Below, in pieces: positions 60,197-64,000 of a stretch of 64,000 nt of DNA; position 1 is the first letter of the stretch, and every line of letters begins with the position of its first letter. This DNA is from Pachypanchax playfairii (taxonomy: Eukaryota; Chordata; Actinopteri; Cyprinodontiformes; Aplocheilidae). The notes below the pieces were generated by a model. It was not told the origin of the DNA, did not search any database, and was given only the letters and a program-made list of their open reading frames with translations. Where the stretch lies: positions 248,317 to 312,316 of the forward strand of contig SSNP01000195.1 in the NCBI GenBank assembly GCA_006937955.1, written 5' to 3'. Made by a program: the position numbers and the translations under genes.

Positions 60197-60999
60197 TATA
60201 TATATATATATATTACACTGGATGCCTCATGTAGGATTATCAGTTAGCAACACTGGCGGGGGGTGGCCATCTTACGAGAGTGAAGCTCTCTGGCAGACTG
60301 TTGTAGTGAATAAACGCGTACTGAAATGTTAATGGATTTTCAAAATGTTGGATGTTTTACAAATGTTTTTAATGTGCCTATAATTCTAGAGAGTTTAAAT
60401 GTTGAAATTGCAGCTTTTCTTCTTGAACAACAACTTAATCATGCAGCTTTATTGTGGATCACAGCTACCACAATGCGAGTTATACAATTATATGGTGGGG
60501 GGGGCTTTGCAGCATGTAATCTCTACTTGTTTGACGGTGTTTCAGGTGTTATCGATATATATAGCCGGTCAGAAACAACGTACAGTGGAAGGTGTCAGAA
60601 ATCAGGAGAAATTTGGCTGCGGGAGATTTTCGGTAGGGGCACTGAAATTCGAAAGTCTCCCGGGAAAATTGGGAGAGTTGACATGTATGTCTGTCACCTA
60701 TAAGCTGTGATGTTATCAACTAAGGATAATCATTGGTTACCTAATATACAGTACAGATTCTGAAAGTGTTAACAAAAACTAATATATCTGTTACATTTCA
60801 CTCAACGCTGAATAAATAGGCCTTCAGACATTCCCAAAAATTGAACAAATTCAAGAGAAACTAAACGAGAATCAACATCAGAACTGGCAACTCAACAGAA
60901 CAGTCAAGGAGGGAAGGGGGTGAGTGGCTGAGAGCGGATGTTTATTTTTTTCAGATTTGACAACAAGGTCTAATTCTTACATACTGTACCTGTAAACCA
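60197..60999. other. Anonymous DNA, no gene seen
   Basis: A short (TA)n run follows the Tc1 element. Frames of up to 125 codons at 60326-60710 overlap in two phases and have no recognisable domain. Confidence 0.5.
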
Positions 61000-61995
61000 T
61001 CCATCCATTTTCTAAACCTGCTTCTTGTCAGGTGTCATTCTGCTGTGTGCGTGTGAGTGCTTTCACCTGTGTTTCAGGGGTGTGGCAGCCATCATCGACA
61101 GGTGGATCCAGTTTCCATCATCAGCTGCTGAGCTTAAGAGAGGAGTGGTTGCAGAGAGCAGGCGCCCAATTGTTCCACTCTGTTTGTGGTATATGGTTAA
61201 CTTCAGTGAAAGAAGTACTTTTTGCTACTTTGCTGTGCCTGAAGTGGTTGTGCTCAACCTTACCTATGCTCCTTCCTAGGATCTCACCAGCTGGACCTTC
61301 CTTGTGCCACGGTTCCCACACCGTGGTCTCCCCCGGTCCAGCCTCTGTTCCTGGCAGCTTCCAGGCTGTTTTCGTCTCCCTCCCGGAACTCCTCGGTGGT
61401 TCCCACACCGCCTCTGTCCAGGATTGCTCCAGAGACGGTTTCCACACTGGTCTCCATCCTGTCTCTCTCTCAACCTCCTCTGGCCTGCCTCTGCACCATT
61501 CCTACAGCTCCCAGGATCCACCTGTTCATCCCTGAGTCAGTCTGTCCGCCCTCTACCAGCACTCACACGCCAGCCTCAGCTGACTGGCATCTGCATGCTC
61601 CCCGGGATTCCTGCAACCCAGCATACAGTAAGCTTCACATCACTCAGTATCACTCATCTTGGAAGTGTGAAGTTTACTAACCTCTCCTCTCCTCCGTCTG
61701 CTAAGTATTGACCGTCGCTGCCTGCACAGCCGTGCCCGCTCCTGCTGAAGCAGACTTAGTTTTATCCATTTTCTAACTGTGTGACTGTTGAACTCTGAGT
61801 ATTATTAAACCTTGTACTGAACTATCACCTGTTGTCCCTGGTCTGGAGTCTGCAGCTTGATTCAGAGTCCTGTTCTCAGTGTAAAAATCATGACACTTCT
61901 TCCTTTTCAAGGTCGTAGGAAGCTGGTGCCTATCTCCAGCAGTCTTTTGGAAAGATGCGGGGGACACCCTGGACAGGTTGCCTGTCTGTTGCAGA
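61000..61995 (-). repeat. SINE-like dispersed repeat split by a solo LTR
   Basis: CATCCATCCATTTTCTAAAC at ~61003 and GGAAGCTGGTGCCTATCTCC at ~61918 are adjacent blocks of one common fish repeat; the uninterrupted arrangement is seen at 45615-45716. They are separated here by the LTR at 61026-61895. Confidence 0.7.
61026..61895 (+). mobile_element. Solo LTR of a Gypsy-type retrotransposon, copy 3
   Basis: It starts TGTCAGGTGTCATTC and ends AAAAATCATGACA. The perfect 5-bp target duplication CTTCT flanks it (61021-61025, 61896-61900). It is 870 bp long, CT-rich, with TATTATTAAACC near 61799 in the 3' part. The ends resemble the LTR at 47986-48767 (both ATCATGACA), suggesting related families. 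Confidence 0.8.
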
Positions 61996-62059
61996 CCTTT
62001 AAACCAAGCACAAAATATTTTATTAGTAATACTTGTATGTTAATGAGGCTTCTTTATAC

Positions 62060-62344
62060 GGAGCCCTTTAGGGGACATGGCTGTTGTTTTCTCGTGCGCA
62101 CCACTTAATATCTCGTGATCACCACTTAGTATCTCGTCCGTACCACTTACTATCTCGTGCGCACCAGTTANNNNNNNNNNTGGTGCGCACGAGATAGTAA
62201 GTGGTACGCACAAGATACTAACTGGTGCGAACGAGATAGTAAGTGGTGCGCACAAGATACTAACTGGTACGCACGAGATAGTAACTGGTGCACATGAAAA
62301 ACAAAAACTTTTTTTTTCTCCAGCCATGTCCCCTAAAGGGCTCC
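62060..62344. mobile_element. Foldback element of 21-bp repeats spanning an assembly gap
   Basis: Perfect terminal inverted repeats of about 24 bp (GGAGCCCTTTAGGGGACATG inward on both sides) enclose two arms of a 21-bp tandem repeat. The left arm is CTCGTGCGCACCACTTA-like and the right arm is its inverse, GGTGCGCACGAGATAGTAA-like, with about 4 and 5.7 units. Ten Ns at 62171-62180 lie at the centre of symmetry, where assembly is expected to fail. The 21-bp period gives a spurious 7-residue repeating frame. Confidence 0.8.
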
Positions 62345-62380
62345 ATATCTTTACACTGTATATAAACATCTAAATATATA

Positions 62381-62502
62381 CAGTAGACCAAAAGTTTGAA
62401 CACACCTTCTCATTCAAAGAGTTTTCTTTATTTTCATGACTATGAAAATTGTAGATTCATACTGAAGGCATCAAAACTATGAATTAACACATGTGGAATC
62501 AG
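62381..62502. mobile_element. Tc1/mariner terminal repeat, solo fragment
   Basis: TA then CAGTAGACCAAAAGTTTGAA and TTCATGACTATGAAAATTGT match the terminal repeat of a widespread fish Tc1 family. It is truncated after ~120 bp and followed by CAGTGGCGGCTCCGG, a hAT-like end. Confidence 0.6.
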
Positions 62503-62541
62503 TGGCGGCTCCGGCCAGTTTTGATTGGGGATTTAGTTATT

Positions 62542-62750
62542 GGGGTGGCTGTGGCTCAGTGGTTAGAGCGGTTATCCTCCAACTTGAAGGTTGGTGGATC
62601 GATCCCAGCCTCCACCGCCACATGTCGAAGTGTCCTTGGGCAAGACACTGAACCCCATGTTGCCCCCCGATCTGCGTGTTGGGTTGTGTGAGTGCTAGCC
62701 CCCACCCTCCTCCACCGATCAACATGTCGGGTAGTGTGAAAGGGTAAATT
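62542..62750 (+). mobile_element. tRNA-derived SINE, 3'-truncated copy
   Basis: GGCTGTGGCTCAGTGGTTAG (A box) and GGTGGATCGATCCC (B box) followed by AAGTGTCCTTGGGCAAGACA match the SINE at 10413-10702. The copy ends at GTGTGAAAGGGTAAA and lacks the TTTACCATTTACC tail. Confidence 0.75.
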
Positions 62751-62936
62751 GTTTACAGGTTTGATTGTTCACTTTAACAGTTTGCTGTTGAAATTTATTA
62801 GTCAGCTGTTACATTTTCCACTTGGAGCTTCTGTTATTTACTGTAACTGCTTTCTGTTTAGAAAAGATGAAGATGTTTGTAATGTGATGCAGTCAGATAA
62901 AAAGGTACAATGTACAGTGAGGGTGACTACATAACA

Positions 62937-64000
62937 TTGGGTTACTTAACGTAATCCCTGGTTCTTTGATAACAGAGTGAGGTGTTTCACTATGGGAATT
63001 GCCTTGGCGTGGCCAACTACGGAAGCTCCAATGACGTCACGTCTATCCGTGACAGACAGGTTGAGTCGTGATTGTGGCTCCACCCGCCATCCTTTGTCAC
63101 GGCCAACCTACCCCTCCTAACTCATTCTAAGCAGGTTTCTTACCATGCTCATGCAAGAAGGGATGTGTTGGATGTGTTTGTTTCACTATGGGAAATATGG
63201 CCCACTCCTGAATTGCATGCTGGCCCTGAAGCGATACATGGCAGCCAACCGAATATGGGCCTCAAGCTGGTCCTGACATCCCCACTCCCAACACTGTGTG
63301 CCAGAGATGGCTGGACCACATCCAGACTGTAAAACCTCACAAACGTGTGTGGAGTCACCCAGCTGGCTGCTGCACAAATGTTGTGGACTGACACCCCCCG
63401 GAATAGAGCCCAGGAGGGGGGCACGCCACTGGTAGAATGGGCCATCACCCCTTTTGGGGCCTCCACGACGGCACACTTGTATGCCATGGATATAGCCTCC
63501 ACGATCCAGTGCGCTAACCGCTGACGGGAGATAGGTTTGCCTCTATGAGTAGCGGCCCAAGACACAAACAGGTTGTCAGTCTTTCTAAAACCAGATTTCC
63601 TGTCCACATAAGCCCTCAACGTTCTTACAGGACATAAACAGTTAAGCCTCTGCTCCTCCGACGAAGAGAATGGAGGTGGATAGAATGCCAGAAGTTCAAC
63701 CACAGAACACCTTTAAGACGACTCCATCACCTTGGGCACGAAAACAGGGTTAGGCCTCAAGCACACCTTGGAGAGCCCCGGTGCCCACCGTAAACAGGCC
63801 GGACTGATAGACAGCGTGTGTAGCTCACTTACTCTCTTGGCCGTGGACATGGCTAAGAGCAGAGCAGCTTTCGATGAGAGAGATTTCATGCCAATACCCT
63901 CAATAGGTTCAAAAGGGTGATGGCAAAGGGCATCCAGCACCAGGGTGAGGTCCCAAAATTGCACCATAGGCCTAGTAATTGGCAGTTTACGCCGTGCCCC
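62937..64000 (-). mobile_element. DIRS-type retrotransposon, 3' part, runs off the window
   Basis: On the minus strand a tyrosine-recombinase frame is followed by a non-coding end with TGGGTTACTTAACGTAATCC near 62937. A GTTTCACTATGGGAA word occurs near both 62986 and 63180. Recombinase plus such GTTACGTAAC-like ends is the arrangement of fish DIRS elements. The reverse transcriptase part would lie beyond 64000. Confidence 0.65.
63149..64000 (-). pseudogene. DIRS tyrosine recombinase, partial and mutated
   Basis: The frame is open from the window edge to 63713, broken by a TAA after VPKVMESS, and continues in the same frame to 63149. The first half has TAKRVSELHTL, containing the first catalytic Arg. 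The second half has CPVRTLRAYVDR, RQRLAHWIVEAI, and the active-site region ending in RFYSLDV with the nucleophilic Tyr. The canonical H-x-x-R box, usually HSTRG in this family, reads HSTSG here, so the second catalytic Arg is Ser. Nonsense plus loss of a catalytic residue means the copy is inactive. DIRS is favoured over Crypton because of the sequence style and the flanking ends. Confidence 0.7.

Noticed and set aside
61032..61711. Overlapping proline/serine-rich frames up to 167 codons
   Set aside because: They lie inside a CT-rich solo LTR in several phases; low complexity, no conserved domain.
62040..62369. 109-codon minus-strand frame with repeating VPVSILCAP-type heptads
   Set aside because: The heptads are the translation of 21-bp DNA repeats and the frame crosses the N gap. 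No evidence of coding.

Overview
The window looks like a repeat-dense, AT-rich intergenic or intronic stretch of a teleost fish genome. The evidence is the combination of fish-type transposons: a Tc1 element with ~200 bp inverted repeats, TTAA-flanked T2/Kolobok-like MITEs, tRNA-derived SINEs, a DIRS tyrosine-recombinase retroelement, Gypsy-type solo LTRs, and a two-gene CMC (CACTA-like) transposon. I found no host protein-coding gene, tRNA, rRNA or CRISPR array that I can defend. Every long or family-recognisable reading frame belongs to a mobile element. Two 10-base N runs (31437-31446, 62171-62180) and isolated Ns (22124, 35349) mark draft-assembly joins.

Layout. 1-13.5 kb: anonymous DNA with dispersed repeats, a 5'-truncated and internally deleted LINE (3.9-4.6 kb), a T2-like MITE (6.68-8.49 kb) split by a Gypsy-type solo LTR (7355-8062), a SINE (10.4 kb) and a GC-rich MITE (11.07-11.63 kb). 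13.5-17.0 kb: an old repeat of about three degenerate ~785 bp units, interrupted by two smaller insertions. 17-28 kb: LINE and T2 fragments, anonymous DNA, then a 1.77 kb P-element-like transposon (25930-27698) with an 8-bp target duplication GGCCAGGC and a decayed THAP exon.

28.2-43.15 kb is the centrepiece: two head-to-tail copies of a CMC-type transposon with termini CACAGCAAAAA...TTTTTGCTGTG. Both genes are on the minus strand. A nine-exon accessory gene, resembling fish proteins annotated as SAMD3-like, lies upstream, and an intronless 818-aa zinc-finger/DDE transposase starts 26 bp after its stop codon. Both transposase frames are open. The accessory gene is complete by splice-site logic in copy A except for a possible first exon; in copy B it has lost one splice acceptor. 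Each copy carries the same nested hAT MITE. Copy A lacks its right end and contains a 630-bp direct duplication around a 10-N gap, almost certainly an assembly artefact.

43.15-58.6 kb: a second, inverted T2 copy that preserves the empty site of the solo LTR at 7.4 kb, another solo LTR (47986-48767), a TIR element (48967-49849), a composite Tc1 ruin (51.6-53.2 kb), a small TTAA-flanked MITE (55.1 kb) and an unexplained 82-bp direct repeat. 58.6-64 kb: a Tc1 element with intact DD34E but one nonsense codon, a third solo LTR inside a dispersed repeat, a foldback element of 21-bp repeats spanning an assembly gap, a SINE, and the 3' part of a DIRS element with a damaged recombinase.

The genes do not form a host pathway. 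Their relationships are nested insertion histories, and in the CMC element a two-gene unit whose accessory protein presumably assists transposition (inference).
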